From: Acidovorax sp. DW039
GTDB taxonomy: Bacteria; Pseudomonadota; Gammaproteobacteria; Burkholderiales; Burkholderiaceae_C
Direction: 5' to 3'
Length of the DNA stretch: 64,000 nucleotides
Assembly (NCBI RefSeq): GCF_037101375.1
Contig: NZ_AP029019.1
Coordinates: 310,001-374,000 of the forward strand
This document shows positions 1 through 8,530 of the stretch, piece by piece (within the stretch, counting starts at the first letter, position 1; every line of letters begins with the position of its first letter). Made by a program: the position numbers and the translations under genes. The notes beneath the pieces are model-generated. The model was not told the origin of the DNA, ran no database searches, and saw only the letters and a list, made by a program, of their open reading frames with translations.

Positions 1-333
1 GTGCTCTCCGTTTACCCGCTGCTGGGCGAAGGGCCCGGCAAGCTGTCGCCCCACAAGGCACGTCTGGCCATGGCGGTGCGTGGCAAAAATGCGCACTGGC
101 ATCTGAACAAGATCCTGCGCCGCCACTGGCAGGACGTCGGAGCGCGCTATGGCATCGTGTCACCCAGCGGGCTGACGGTGGATGCCCTGATCGCCAAAGT
201 GGTTCAGCACACCCCGACCGCAGTGGACAGCGTGCAGCAAAAATTGCCTCCCGGCTTTCCGCAGCAGGTGGCCCAATCCATATTGGATGGGATCATCCAG
301 GCCGCCGAGCGCTTGGGGCGGGCGTATGAGTGA
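1..333 (+). CDS. HipA-like toxin kinase, C-terminal fragment (cut by window edge)
   Basis: The frame is open from the first base and ends at TGA 331-333, leaving about 110 residues. The stretch with SPHKARLAMAVRGKNAHWHL followed by RRHWQ and a basic, Ala-rich tail matches the conserved C-terminal end of HipA-family serine/threonine kinases, the toxin part of HipBA-type toxin-antitoxin systems. HipA phosphorylates targets such as glutamyl-tRNA synthetase and is neutralised by a HipB antitoxin, normally encoded just upstream, which lies outside the window. The GTG at position 1 is probably an internal valine codon, because the kinase core (about 300 residues) must lie to the left. Family assignment rests only on the C-terminal motif; the rest of the protein cannot be judged. 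Confidence 0.72.
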   Translation: MLSVYPLLGEGPGKLSPHKARLAMAVRGKNAHWHLNKILRRHWQDVGARYGIVSPSGLTVDALIAKVVQHTPTAVDSVQQKLPPGFPQQVAQSILDGIIQAAERLGRAYE

Positions 334-337
334 TGAA

Positions 338-422
338 GCGCGGCTCCCAAAACCTCCTTGCGTACTGCGAGAGGTGGAAGGCCTGGCAGGCCGCTACGCT
401 GAGTTTTGTGGGCTGCTCTCAA
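338..422. repeat. Degenerate hairpin element, relative of the one before pobA
   Basis: The ends are imperfect inverted repeats: GCGGCTCCCAAAACC on the left and GAGTTTTGTGGGCTGCTC on the right. Both ends resemble those of the better preserved element at 17278-17389 (CGGCTCACAAAACTC / GAGTTTTGTGAGTCGCTC), although the inner part is shorter here. It lies between the hipA-like and ridA-like stops, where it could act as a weak bidirectional terminator. Confidence 0.5.
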
Positions 423-453
423 CCCAGGGCGTGAGCAGCGACAGGCGCACACG

Positions 454-849
454 TCAACCCTGCGGCAGCTTCGCAATCACCTTGATCTCAAACTGAAACC
501 CATACAGCCACGTCACCCCAATGCCGGTGAGCGTGGGGTGGGGCGCCTCGCCCCAGAACTCGGGCACGATGCCCCAGACGGTCTCGAAGTTCGCTTCGGG
601 GTTCACCACGAACATCGTCACGTCCACCACATCGTCAAACGTGCAGCCTGCTGCCTGCAGCACCGCGTTGAGGTTGGTGAACGCCCGGCGCACCTGGGTA
701 GCCAGATCGGGCTCGGGCGAGCCGTCTTCACGGCTGCCGACCTGGCCAGAGACGAACAGGAAACCATTGGCGCGCACGGCGGGTGAATAGCGGTTGCGCT
801 CGTACAGCGCCTGTCGGCCTGCGGGGAAGACAACATCACGGGTAGGCAT
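454..849 (-). CDS. RidA/YjgF-family protein
   Basis: A 131-residue protein of the Rid (YER057c/UK114) superfamily, whose members are trimeric enamine/imine deaminases or relatives. The pattern NGFLFVSGQVG near the N-terminus, the central run on joint acquisition of a Rid fold (ATQVRRAFTNLNAVLQAAGC) and the TDD-like VVDVTMFV segment are typical. Length fits the family. I chose ATG at 849 because AAAGGATC precedes it at good spacing; an upstream in-frame ATG at 867 lacks this. It is divergent from the LysR gene at 993, which is the likely regulator. The exact substrate is unknown, and the canonical RidA Arg needs an alignment to confirm. Confidence 0.85.
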   Translation of the reverse strand: MPTRDVVFPAGRQALYERNRYSPAVRANGFLFVSGQVGSREDGSPEPDLATQVRRAFTNLNAVLQAAGCTFDDVVDVTMFVVNPEANFETVWGIVPEFWGEAPHPTLTGIGVTWLYGFQFEIKVIAKLPQG

Positions 850-901
850 GCAGATCCTTTCATTCATGCGGTGGGAGATGCAGGCACTGTAGAAGCGGGC
901 G

Positions 902-917
902 CTGTTTGCATAAACAG
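902..917. promoter_or_regulatory. Inverted repeat in the ridA-lysR divergent promoter
   Basis: CTGTTT-GCAT-AAACAG is a perfect 6-bp inverted repeat with a 4-bp spacer, lying between the divergent RidA-like and LysR genes. It is a candidate binding site for the adjacent LysR-type regulator (T-N11-A class sites are palindromic). Confidence 0.4.
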
Positions 918-992
918 GCTAATCTGCGCAGCAGTTGTTCACTATTCCCAAACAATCAACTCAGGGCAGCGCTAGTGGCCCGCCTCACCGCC

Positions 993-1919
993 ATGGACCG
1001 TTTTGACGCCCTGCAGGCCTTTGCCCGCGTTGTGGAATCGGGCAGCTTCACCAAAGCCGCTCACACCCTGCACATGAGCCGCACCACCGTCACGCAACTG
1101 GTGCAGCAGCTCGAAGCCCGCCTGCGCGTGAAGCTGCTGCACCGCACCACGCGCAGCGTGCAGCTCACCGCCGATGGCGCGGCCTATTACCCGCGGGTGG
1201 TGCGCCTGCTGGCCGACCTGGAGGACGCGGACGCCAGCCTCTCCAGCGCCGTCACCGCGCCCCGTGGGCGCTTGCGGGTGGATGTGCCCAGCCCGCTGGC
1301 CAGCCTCGTCCTCATCCCGGCGCTGCCCGCCTTCCACGCGCAGTACCCCGATATTCAGTTGCACCTGGGGGTGAGCGATCGCGTGGTGGACATCGTGAGC
1401 GACCAGGTGGACTGTGTGGTGCGCGGCGGCACCATCACCAACCCCTCGCTCATCGCGCGCCATGTGGGCGACCTGGTGCTGCGTGTGTACGCTGCACCCA
1501 GCTACCTGCAACGCTGCGGGGCACCGCAACACCCCATGGAACTGCAGGGGCCGCACCACCACACCGTGGGCTTTGTGTGGGCCCGCACCGGCAAACCCTT
1601 GCCCTTTGCCATGCGCCGGGGCCATGAACAGGTGCAGGCCCAGGGCCGCTACGTGTGCGCGGTGGATGACGGCAACGCCTACTTGGCCGCAGGCCTGGCG
1701 GGCCTGGGCGTGCTCTGGCTGCCCGACTACATGGCCCAGCCCCATGTGGCCGCAGGCACCCTGGTGCCGCTACTGGCTGATTGGCAGATGGAGCCCATGC
1801 CCCTGCACATTGCGTACGCACCGCACCGCCACGTCAGTGCGAAGCTGCGGGTGTTCATCGACTGGGTGGTGGGTCTGATGGAGCAGCACGCTCCCTTGCA
1901 GGGGTGTGCTATCAAATAA
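993..1919 (+). CDS. LysR-family transcriptional regulator
   Basis: A 308-residue LysR-type regulator. Residues 1-60 form the winged HTH (MDRFDALQAFARVVESGSFT, then MSRTTVTQLVQQLEARLRVK and LHRTTRSVQLT), followed by a periplasmic-binding-like effector domain (about 90-295). ATG 993 was preferred over upstream frames because LysR proteins begin exactly at this MDRFDALQAF motif. It is divergent from the RidA-like gene and probably controls it. The last codons (Ala-Ile-Lys-stop) lie inside a dispersed repeat at 1908-1952, so the C-terminus has been shaped by the repeat. No ligand can be named. Confidence 0.9.
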   Translation: MDRFDALQAFARVVESGSFTKAAHTLHMSRTTVTQLVQQLEARLRVKLLHRTTRSVQLTADGAAYYPRVVRLLADLEDADASLSSAVTAPRGRLRVDVPSPLASLVLIPALPAFHAQYPDIQLHLGVSDRVVDIVSDQVDCVVRGGTITNPSLIARHVGDLVLRVYAAPSYLQRCGAPQHPMELQGPHHHTVGFVWARTGKPLPFAMRRGHEQVQAQGRYVCAVDDGNAYLAAGLAGLGVLWLPDYMAQPHVAAGTLVPLLADWQMEPMPLHIAYAPHRHVSAKLRVFIDWVVGLMEQHAPLQGCAIK

Positions 1920-1952
1920 ATAGCTACCTGCGCTTGATGAACGGGCGCTCGG
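1908..1952 (+). repeat. Dispersed repeat copy A
   Basis: Core ATAGCTACCTGCGCTTGATG with flanking GCTATCAAATAA. It belongs to a family with at least eight recognisable copies in this window. The TAA stop of the preceding LysR gene (1917-1919) is part of the repeat. Confidence 0.8.
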
Positions 1953-2064
1953 GGTAGATCCGATCATAAAGGCGAAAGCCCCGCGCGCAGTCTCGTGTAC
2001 CGGGATACGCACCCCAGGCACAGTGCATGCAGAATGGACCGCTTTGACGAAGCGCGCCCCGCCC

Positions 2065-3492
2065 ATGCACCAGCAACCTGATTTCCTCCACAACCTGAAC
2101 CAGGAGTTCAAGAACGGTCGGCGCTGGGTGGATCGCAGCATCGTGCTGGCCTGTGCGGTGGCTGCGGGTCTGTGTGTGGTGCTGTTTACCTTGATGGCCG
2201 AAAAGGCTTTCTGGGTGTTTGAGCAGGTCTACCACTGGCAGGGCGGCTGGGCCGTGCTGGTGTGGATGCCTGCGGTGACGGCGGCGGCCGTGTGGGCCAC
2301 GCGGCGTTGGGCTCCGGGAGCGGCAGGGTCAGGCATCCCGCAGGTAATGGTGGCGCTGGAGCCCACGCTGGATGGGCCGCAGCGCGCACGGTTTGTGTCG
2401 GGCTGGCTGTCGCTGGCCAAGATGGTGCTGGCCAGTGCGGGCTTTGCGGCGGGCCTGTCCATCGGGCGGGAGGGGCCTTCGGTGCAGGTGGCCGCAGGGG
2501 TCATGCACCACGCGCGGCGCTGGCTGGGGCCGCAGGCAGGCATCACGGCCCATGGGCTGCTGGTGGCGGGTGGTGCTGCGGGCATTGCGGCGGCATTCAA
2601 TGCGCCGCTGGCGGGGGTGGTTTTTGCGTTTGAAGAGCTGTCGCGCAAGCTGGAGTCCCGCTCCAGCGGCCTGCTCATTGCCGCGATTGTGCTGGCCGGG
2701 CTGATGGGGGTGTCGGTCTTCGGCAATCTGAGCTACTTTGGCCGCATCCAGGTGCCGCGCCTGGGGGCCGAGGCGCTGTTGCCGGGCCTGTGTGTCGCGC
2801 TGGTGTGCGGCGTATTGGGGGGCTTGTTTGCCAAGCTCATGGCGGCCTCGCTCACGGCAGCGCCAGAACGGTTGAACCACCTGCGGGCGCGCTTTCCAGT
2901 GCGATTTGCCGCAGCGGGGGCGCTGCTGGTGGCGGTGATCGGGCTGGTGACCGGGGGCGCCACTTTTGGCGCAGGCTCCGAGGCGGTGAAGCACATGCTG
3001 GCGGGCGAGGCGGACGTGCCCGCCTTTTACGTCACCCTCAAGTTCATCGCCACCTGGCTGTCTGCGTGGGTGGGCATTCCTGGCGGCATTTTTGCGCCGT
3101 CGCTCTCGATTGGTGCCGGTGTGGGGCACAACGTGGCGGCGTTGATGGGGCATGACATTGCCCCGGCACTGATTGCCATGGGCATGGCGGCCTTTTTGGC
3201 CGCGGTCACGCAGGCCCCGATCACGGCTTTCATCATCGTGATGGAAATGGTGGACGGCCATGCCATGGTGCTGAGCCTGATGGCTGCGGCCATGCTGGCC
3301 AGCCTGGTGTCGCGCATGCTGGCGCGGCCTTTGTACGAAACCCTGGCGCTGTACATGCTCAGCAACTTGCAGGCATCTTCCTCGTCGCCGCCTGAGCCAC
3401 CATCACCGCCCAGTGCAGAACCTGCGACGGAGTCTGCGTCAGCACCTGCGCCAGGGGCCGAGCCAGCGGCGGGCACCACGGCAACCCGGTAG
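2065..3492 (+). CDS. ClC-family chloride channel/antiporter
   Basis: A 475-residue multi-pass inner-membrane protein of the ClC family. The three selectivity-filter signatures are in order: GSGIP (88-92), GREGP (134-138, with the gating Glu at 136) and GIFAP (341-345). The FAFEELSRKLE segment keeps the double Glu at the position of E. coli E202/E203, which in studied members favours proton/chloride exchange over a pure channel. The C-terminus is a Pro/Ala/Ser-rich tail of about 45 residues with no CBS domains. Start ATG 2065 was chosen; an in-frame GTG at 2023 would add 14 residues with no family support. It looks monocistronic. Confidence 0.92.
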   Translation: MHQQPDFLHNLNQEFKNGRRWVDRSIVLACAVAAGLCVVLFTLMAEKAFWVFEQVYHWQGGWAVLVWMPAVTAAAVWATRRWAPGAAGSGIPQVMVALEPTLDGPQRARFVSGWLSLAKMVLASAGFAAGLSIGREGPSVQVAAGVMHHARRWLGPQAGITAHGLLVAGGAAGIAAAFNAPLAGVVFAFEELSRKLESRSSGLLIAAIVLAGLMGVSVFGNLSYFGRIQVPRLGAEALLPGLCVALVCGVLGGLFAKLMAASLTAAPERLNHLRARFPVRFAAAGALLVAVIGLVTGGATFGAGSEAVKHMLAGEADVPAFYVTLKFIATWLSAWVGIPGGIFAPSLSIGAGVGHNVAALMGHDIAPALIAMGMAAFLAAVTQAPITAFIIVMEMVDGHAMVLSLMAAAMLASLVSRMLARPLYETLALYMLSNLQASSSSPPEPPSPPSAEPATESASAPAPGAEPAAGTTATR

Positions 3493-3531
3493 TTGGCTGG
3501 CCGCGCTGCCTTGTTCCGCGGAAGCCGCCGT

Positions 3532-4710
3532 TTACAGCGCGGCGTACACCAGCGCAGGGAACAGCTCGCACAGGTACTGCAGCTGCCCCGGGGCCTGTGT
3601 GAGCAGGATGGCGAAAAGGTCTTCGGTCGGGTCCACAAAGAAGAAGGTGCCCCCCATGCCGCTCCAGCTGTAGTGACCCGCGCTGCCAGGCCGCGTGGCG
3701 TGGCCGGTGGCAGTGCGCACAGCCACGCCCAGCCCAAATCCGTAGCCCTCGGGCAGGATGTTGCCAGCGCGTGGCAGGGGGCCGATGTGGTCTGCAGTCA
3801 TGAAGTCCACCGTGGTGCGGCTGACCAGCCGGAGGGAGCCTGAGGCGGTCTGCACCGTGCCGCGCCCCAGCATCAGCTGCAAAAAGCGGGCGTAGTCTTC
3901 TGCGGTGGATACGAGCCCGCCGCCTGCAGATTCAAAGCGGGGTGGCGCGCCCACATCGTTGAGCGTGACGCCCGCGCCCGTTTGCGGGTCTTTCGCAAAA
4001 GGCTCTGCCAGGCGGTGGTGGTGATGGCTGGGCACATGAAAGCCTGTGTCGTGCATGCCCAGCGGCTCCAGAATGCGACGCTGCAGCACCTCGCCCAGGG
4101 GCGCGTTCTCAATCGTCTCAATGACGGCCCCCAGCACATCGGTTGCGCGGCTGTATTCCCAGCAGCTGCCGGGCTGGTGCAGCAGGGGCAGGGGGCCCAG
4201 CGCCGTGGCCAGCTCCTGGTTGGTGTGCCTGCGTGACCCTACCCGGGCGGTGCGGTACTGCTCGGCAATGGGGCCGGTGTCCCACGCATAACCCAGGCCT
4301 GCGGTGTGGCGCAGCAGGTCGTGCACCGTGGCTTCGCGCAAGGCCGGGGTCAGGGCTGCGGTGTCGGGCAGGTACACCTGCTGCCCCCGAAAGGCAGGCA
4401 GATAGCGCGACACGGGCTCGGCCAGAAGCAGCCGCCCTTCTTCCATGAGCATCAAGGCAGCCAACGAGGCGATGGGCTTGGTCATGGAATAAATACGGAA
4501 CACTGTGTCGCGCGCCATGGGGGCGGCGGCGTTGGCTGGCGTGCCGGTTGCGCCGACCGTGCTGGCGTGGCCCGGCCGCTGCAGCCCCACGGCCTCGTGC
4601 AGCACCGTGCGCCCCCGGTGGTGCACCAGCGCGACTGCGCCGGGTATCAGCCCCTGGTCGACCAGATTTTGAAAGGCGGTGCGCAAGTGGGCGAGGGCAG
4701 GGGCGTGCAT
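3532..4710 (-). CDS. Serine hydrolase of the beta-lactamase/EstB (class C-like) fold
   Basis: A 392-residue protein of the beta-lactamase-related (Pfam Beta-lactamase) group, which includes EstB-type esterases, transesterases and D-aminopeptidases. The catalytic S-x-x-K is SMTK at 75-78, and the second motif is Y-S (186-187) in CWEYSRATDVLG, matching the EstB-type Tyr. Near the C-terminus, GHYSWSGMGGTFFF supplies the W-x-G-type third motif. No signal peptide is visible, so the enzyme is probably cytoplasmic, arguing for an esterase rather than a secreted beta-lactamase. It is convergent with the ClC gene, 39 bp away. Substrate unknown. Confidence 0.88.
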   Translation of the reverse strand: MHAPALAHLRTAFQNLVDQGLIPGAVALVHHRGRTVLHEAVGLQRPGHASTVGATGTPANAAAPMARDTVFRIYSMTKPIASLAALMLMEEGRLLLAEPVSRYLPAFRGQQVYLPDTAALTPALREATVHDLLRHTAGLGYAWDTGPIAEQYRTARVGSRRHTNQELATALGPLPLLHQPGSCWEYSRATDVLGAVIETIENAPLGEVLQRRILEPLGMHDTGFHVPSHHHHRLAEPFAKDPQTGAGVTLNDVGAPPRFESAGGGLVSTAEDYARFLQLMLGRGTVQTASGSLRLVSRTTVDFMTADHIGPLPRAGNILPEGYGFGLGVAVRTATGHATRPGSAGHYSWSGMGGTFFFVDPTEDLFAILLTQAPGQLQYLCELFPALVYAAL

Positions 4711-4740
4711 GGGGGGCTCCAGAGGTTTGGAATAAAAAAC

Positions 4741-4790
4741 GGCCCTAGCGCTTATGAATCAAGCGCAGGCAGCTATTGTTTTAATAGTGA
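4741..4790 (-). repeat. Dispersed repeat copy B
   Basis: On the minus strand it reads AATAGCTGCCTGCGCTTGAT followed by TCATAAGCGCTAGGGCC, close to the family consensus. The last five codons and TAG stop of aroK (4773-4790) lie inside it. Confidence 0.82.
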
Positions 4791-5360
4791 TTGGGTTTCC
4801 GCCGTGTAGACGGGCAACTCCTGCCCAGCGGGCACCTGGGCGCTCTGGGCCATCTCCAGTTGCATCATGATCATGTTGACCAGCGTCTGCACCGTGGGGC
4901 GGCCTGTTTCAATGACGTAGGTGGCTGTTTCGCGGTACAGCGCATCGCGCTGGGCGTACAGCTCGCGCAGCTTTTGCAGCGGGTTGGCCACCTGCAGCAG
5001 CGGTCGGGTGCGGTCGTGCTTGACGCGTTTGAAGATCTCTTCCGGCGCGGCGCGCAGGTACAGCACATTGCCAAAGCGGCGCAGCACTTCGCGGTTTTCC
5101 GGGCGCAGCACCGCCCCGCCGCCAGTGGACAGCACCATGCCCCCGGGCCGTGCGGTCACATCGGCCAGCACCTGGGCTTCCATGTCACGAAAGCGCGCTT
5201 CGCCCTCGGCTTCAAAAAAATGGCGAATGCTGGTTTTCAGCACGGCTTCCAGTTCGTGGTCCAGGTCGATGAAAGGAACCCCTTGTCGCTGGGCCAGCTG
5301 CTTGCCCACCGTGGATTTGCCCGAGCCGGGCATGCCGACCAGTGCACAGCGAATCTGCAT
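4773..5360 (-). CDS. aroK: Shikimate kinase
   Basis: A 195-residue shikimate kinase, which phosphorylates shikimate with ATP in the chorismate pathway. The Walker A loop is GMPGSGKST (9-17), followed by the DLDHELE shikimate-binding Asp region, the GGGA loop (STGGGAVLR) and the lid region with HDRTRPLL. It is some 20 residues longer than typical AroK. The extra C-terminal residues end in SLLKQ, and these last codons and the stop come from a dispersed repeat. In many beta-proteobacteria aroK is followed by aroB. Here it stands alone, between a hydrolase gene and a divergent YihY gene. Confidence 0.95.
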   Translation of the reverse strand: MQIRCALVGMPGSGKSTVGKQLAQRQGVPFIDLDHELEAVLKTSIRHFFEAEGEARFRDMEAQVLADVTARPGGMVLSTGGGAVLRPENREVLRRFGNVLYLRAAPEEIFKRVKHDRTRPLLQVANPLQKLRELYAQRDALYRETATYVIETGRPTVQTLVNMIMMQLEMAQSAQVPAGQELPVYTAETQSLLKQ

Positions 5361-5555
5361 ATGTTTTTCCTGTCTTCCCCCTGCGGGACGGGGGTGAATT
5401 GGCTGGGCAGGAGTTTAGGCGACACGGGGCCATGGCATGCCCTTGAGGCGCACTGGTCCCCCGCCTTCATCACTCGGCGCTCGGCGCTCGGCGGTCAGCG
5501 CATTTCGGCTTTGGCTGACAGACAGCGCTGCCACCTTGCACTTACGCTGGCTTGC

Positions 5556-6485
5556 ATGAACCCAGGCCTGCCCGTTTCTGCCCCGTCCTCCGCTCCCGGC
5601 ACCTCGAAGGATCGCGTTGCTCCTCGCCGCCGCCTTGCGCCTGTCCCGTGGCTGCGCAGGGTGGCTGGGCTGTGGGTGGAGGCCGATGGCACCCGCATGA
5701 GTGCGGCCATGTCGTTTTATGGCGTGCTCAGCCTTGCGCCGCTGCTGGTGTTTCTGGTGGCGCTGCTGGGCTGGTGGCTGGACCGGGACCAGCTGGAGCG
5801 CAGCCTGATCGAGCAGTTTGGCGCTGTGGTGGGCCAGCAGGGGGCCGCGCTGGTGCAGCAGGCGCTGGCCAGCGCCAAGGAGCCTGCGCAGGGCATGCTC
5901 GCCTCGCTGCTGGCCCTGGGTGTGCTGCTGTTTGGTGCCACGGGCGTGTTTGGCGAATTGCAGGCGGCGCTGCACCGCCTGTGGGCGCTGGAGCGGGATG
6001 ACGCGGGCGCGTCAGATTCGTGGTGGCATGGCGTCTCGCTGCGGCTGCGCGGGGTGGCGTATGTGATGGTCTTTGGCTTCCTGCTGCTGGTGTCGCTGGC
6101 GGTGTCTGCGCTGCTGGATGTGCTGGCTGCATGGGCGCAGGGCTGGGCCCTGGTGGTGCCGGTGCTGCATGTGCTCAACGAAGTGGCCGGGTTTGCCATC
6201 TGCGCCGCGCTGTTTGTTGGGCTGCTGCGCATGAGCTCTGGCGCCAAGCCCCGCCTGCGCTACCTGGTGCGTGGGGCGCTGTGCGGTGCCGTGCTGTTCA
6301 CCGTGGGGCGGCATGGCCTGGCGCTGTATCTGTCGCAGGCGGCCGTCGTGTCGTCTTACGGGGCTGCAGGCTCGCTGGTGGTGGTGCTGATGTGGATTTA
6401 TTTCTCTTCCGCCGTGCTGCTGCTGGCCGCAGCCTGCGCACGGGCGTGGGAAGAGGGGAACAGCGGTTCAGGGAGTGGTGCGTGA
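5556..6485 (+). CDS. YihY/BrkB-family inner-membrane protein
   Basis: A 309-residue integral membrane protein of the YihY (formerly ribonuclease BN) / virulence factor BrkB family. Family hallmarks are the early segment GTRMSAAMSFYGVLSLAPLL, the loop FGATGVFGELQAALHRLW, and the last helix region SSYGAAGSLVVVLMWIYFSS. About six hydrophobic helices can be read. ATG 5556 was chosen because the frame upstream to 4791 is only the antisense of aroK. Function in the family is unsettled; roles in lipid transport have been proposed. It is divergent from aroK. Confidence 0.9.
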   Translation: MNPGLPVSAPSSAPGTSKDRVAPRRRLAPVPWLRRVAGLWVEADGTRMSAAMSFYGVLSLAPLLVFLVALLGWWLDRDQLERSLIEQFGAVVGQQGAALVQQALASAKEPAQGMLASLLALGVLLFGATGVFGELQAALHRLWALERDDAGASDSWWHGVSLRLRGVAYVMVFGFLLLVSLAVSALLDVLAAWAQGWALVVPVLHVLNEVAGFAICAALFVGLLRMSSGAKPRLRYLVRGALCGAVLFTVGRHGLALYLSQAAVVSSYGAAGSLVVVLMWIYFSSAVLLLAAACARAWEEGNSGSGSGA

Positions 6486-6587
6486 AAAGACCGTAAACAG
6501 CCTCTTACCAACCTTTACAGCGAACCTCATCCATTTGCAGCCTGGCAGTTGTAACTTCGGAACCCGTGACGAACCGAGAGGAAAAAT

Positions 6588-7466
6588 ATGCAGACACCCC
6601 ACACTTTGACCGTACCACCCGCCGCCCCGCTGGCTGCGTCTGGGTTTGCCAAGGCCCCCAGCAACCTCAAGTGGATGTGGGCCGCCATTGGCGGGCTGGG
6701 CGCGTGCGTGGTGGCGCTGGCAACGGTGCTGGTGGTGCAGCACACAGGCGGCCCCACCGACACGGCGGCGGCTTCTGCCCCTGCTGCGCTGTTGGCTTCG
6801 CCACCCGGCACATCGGCAGCGCCCGGAACGCTGGGCGCACCCGTGGCCGCGCTGCAGCCGCAAGGCGCACAGGCCTTTCAAGGGGGCGCTGCTGCCCCAG
6901 CCCCTGTCTCTGCCCCTGGTGCAGCCCAGCGCCCCGTGGCGGGCATGCCTGCATCGCAGCAGGGCGGCGCACCCACGGCGGGTGCCTGGCCCGATTCAGG
7001 TTCATCCGGCCAACCCGGCGCAAGCGGTACGCCAGTCGCGCAGCGCGCAGCCATCTGCAAGACCTGCGGCCAGGTGGAATCCGTCCAGGCCATTGAGCAA
7101 GCCGCCCCTCCCACCGGCGTGGGTGCAGTCGCCGGTGGCGTGCTGGGAGCGGTGGTGGGCAACCAGATCGGCAAGGGCAACGGGCGCACCGCCGCCACCG
7201 TGCTGGGCGCAGTGGGCGGTGGCTATGCGGGCCACCAGATTGAAAAGCGCACCCGCACCCAGACAACCTACCAGGTGCGCGTGCGCATGGAAGACGGCTC
7301 CAGCCGGGTCTTCACCCGTTCGCAACCACCGGCGGTGGGCACGCCAGTGGTACTGCAGGGCAAGGGCTTCCGGGTGGCGGACGAGCGCGCCATGCCACAA
7401 GCACAGCAGCCCCAGCCGCAATACCAGACGGTGTCGCAACCCGGCTATGTGGCCATGCAGCAGTAA
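6588..7466 (+). CDS. Glycine-zipper 2TM-domain protein
   Basis: A 292-residue protein with one N-terminal membrane segment (about 31-50, WAAIGGLGACVVALATVLVV), then an Ala/Pro-rich low-complexity linker (about 60-150) and a glycine-zipper domain: GAVAGGVLGAVVGNQIGKGN then GAVGGGYAGHQIEKRT (about 180-220). It ends in a small beta region (TYQVRVRMEDGSSRVFTR). This resembles the SlyB/17-kDa surface antigen family, except that it is anchored by a helix rather than a lipobox. A Cys pair, CKTCG, precedes the zipper. GAGAGGA is a good ribosome-binding site 6 bp upstream. Probable envelope role; precise function unknown. Confidence 0.85.
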   Translation: MQTPHTLTVPPAAPLAASGFAKAPSNLKWMWAAIGGLGACVVALATVLVVQHTGGPTDTAAASAPAALLASPPGTSAAPGTLGAPVAALQPQGAQAFQGGAAAPAPVSAPGAAQRPVAGMPASQQGGAPTAGAWPDSGSSGQPGASGTPVAQRAAICKTCGQVESVQAIEQAAPPTGVGAVAGGVLGAVVGNQIGKGNGRTAATVLGAVGGGYAGHQIEKRTRTQTTYQVRVRMEDGSSRVFTRSQPPAVGTPVVLQGKGFRVADERAMPQAQQPQPQYQTVSQPGYVAMQQ

Positions 7467-7502
7467 GCGTGGCATCACCCGCGTGGGTGGTGCATGAAAA
7501 AA

Positions 7503-7525
7503 GGGAGCCCTTGGGCTCCCTTTTT
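7503..7525. terminator. Rho-independent terminator
   Basis: GGGAGCCC-TT-GGGCTCCC hairpin followed by TTTTTG, with an A-run on the other side. It can serve both the glycine-zipper gene and the convergent fpr gene. Confidence 0.85.
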
Positions 7526-7559
7526 GTTTTGGGGCGAAGCGTTCGCCCCGGGCGTCAGC

Positions 7560-8333
7560 TCACTTCTCGACGAAGGCGCGTTCCACCACAAAGTCGCCGG
7601 GGGTGCTGGTGTTGCCTTCCTTGAAACCACGCTTTTCCAGCATTTCCTTCAGGTCGTTCAGCATGGCGGGGCTGCCGCACAGCATCACACGGTCGGTTTC
7701 GGGGTTCAGCGCGGGCAGGCCAATGTTGGCGGGGAAGGTGCCGTTTTCGATCAGGTCGGTGATGCGGCCCTGGTTGCGGAAAGGCTCGCGGGTCACCGTG
7801 GGGTAGTACACCAGCTTGTCCTTGACGATCTCGCCCAGGAACTCGTGCTCGGGCAGGTCTTTTTCAAACAGCTGCTGGTAAGCCAGTTCGCTCACCTCGC
7901 GCACGCCGTGCACCACCACCACTTTGTCAAAGCGCTCGTAGGTTTCGGGGTCGCGTGCCACGGCCAGCCAGGGGGCCAGGCCCGTGCCGGTGCCAATCAG
8001 ATACAGATTTTTGCCGGGCAGCAGGTAATCGATGAGCAGGGTGCCTGTGGGCTTTTTGCCCACGATGATGGTGTCACCCACCTGGATGTTCTGCAACTTC
8101 GATGTCAGCGGGCCGTCGGGCACCTTGATCGACAGGAACTCCAGGTGTTCCTCGTAGTTGGGGCTGGCAATGGAATAGGCGCGCAGCAGGTTTTTGCCAT
8201 CCACCTTCAGGCCGATCATGGTGAAATGGCCGTTGGAGAACCGCAGGGCGGGGTCGCGGGTGGTGGTGAAGCTGAAAAGGCGATCGGTCCAGTGGTGAAC
8301 GGATAGGACGCGTTCTTCGAGAAAGGCACTCAT
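7560..8333 (-). CDS. fpr: Ferredoxin--NADP+ reductase
   Basis: A 257-residue FNR-type flavoprotein that exchanges electrons between NADPH and ferredoxin or flavodoxin. The FAD-binding RAYSIASP motif (R-x-Y-S), the NADP loop GTGTGLAPW and a short C-terminus ending AFVEK are characteristic of bacterial Fpr subclass I. Start ATG 8333 (MSAFLEERV) fits known Fpr N-termini; the open frame runs another 33 codons upstream without support. In related bacteria fpr takes part in oxidative-stress defence and iron-sulfur supply, but nothing here shows its regulation. Confidence 0.93.
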   Translation of the reverse strand: MSAFLEERVLSVHHWTDRLFSFTTTRDPALRFSNGHFTMIGLKVDGKNLLRAYSIASPNYEEHLEFLSIKVPDGPLTSKLQNIQVGDTIIVGKKPTGTLLIDYLLPGKNLYLIGTGTGLAPWLAVARDPETYERFDKVVVVHGVREVSELAYQQLFEKDLPEHEFLGEIVKDKLVYYPTVTREPFRNQGRITDLIENGTFPANIGLPALNPETDRVMLCGSPAMLNDLKEMLEKRGFKEGNTSTPGDFVVERAFVEK

Positions 8334-8530
8334 GGTTTCTTGCAAAGATGAGAATCGGGGTGGCGGCCGCCAGGCAGCGAGCGTTGGCGGGTCAACAAAG
8401 CTTGGCTGGCGTGTACACAACAAGGGCCGCAACGCCTTTGGCTAGCAGGCAAACCCATCTATTGTCAGGCAAATGGGCGCAAGGGTACATTGTCGGCCCT
8501 CAACCTCTTGATTCAAACGAAAGAAAAGTC

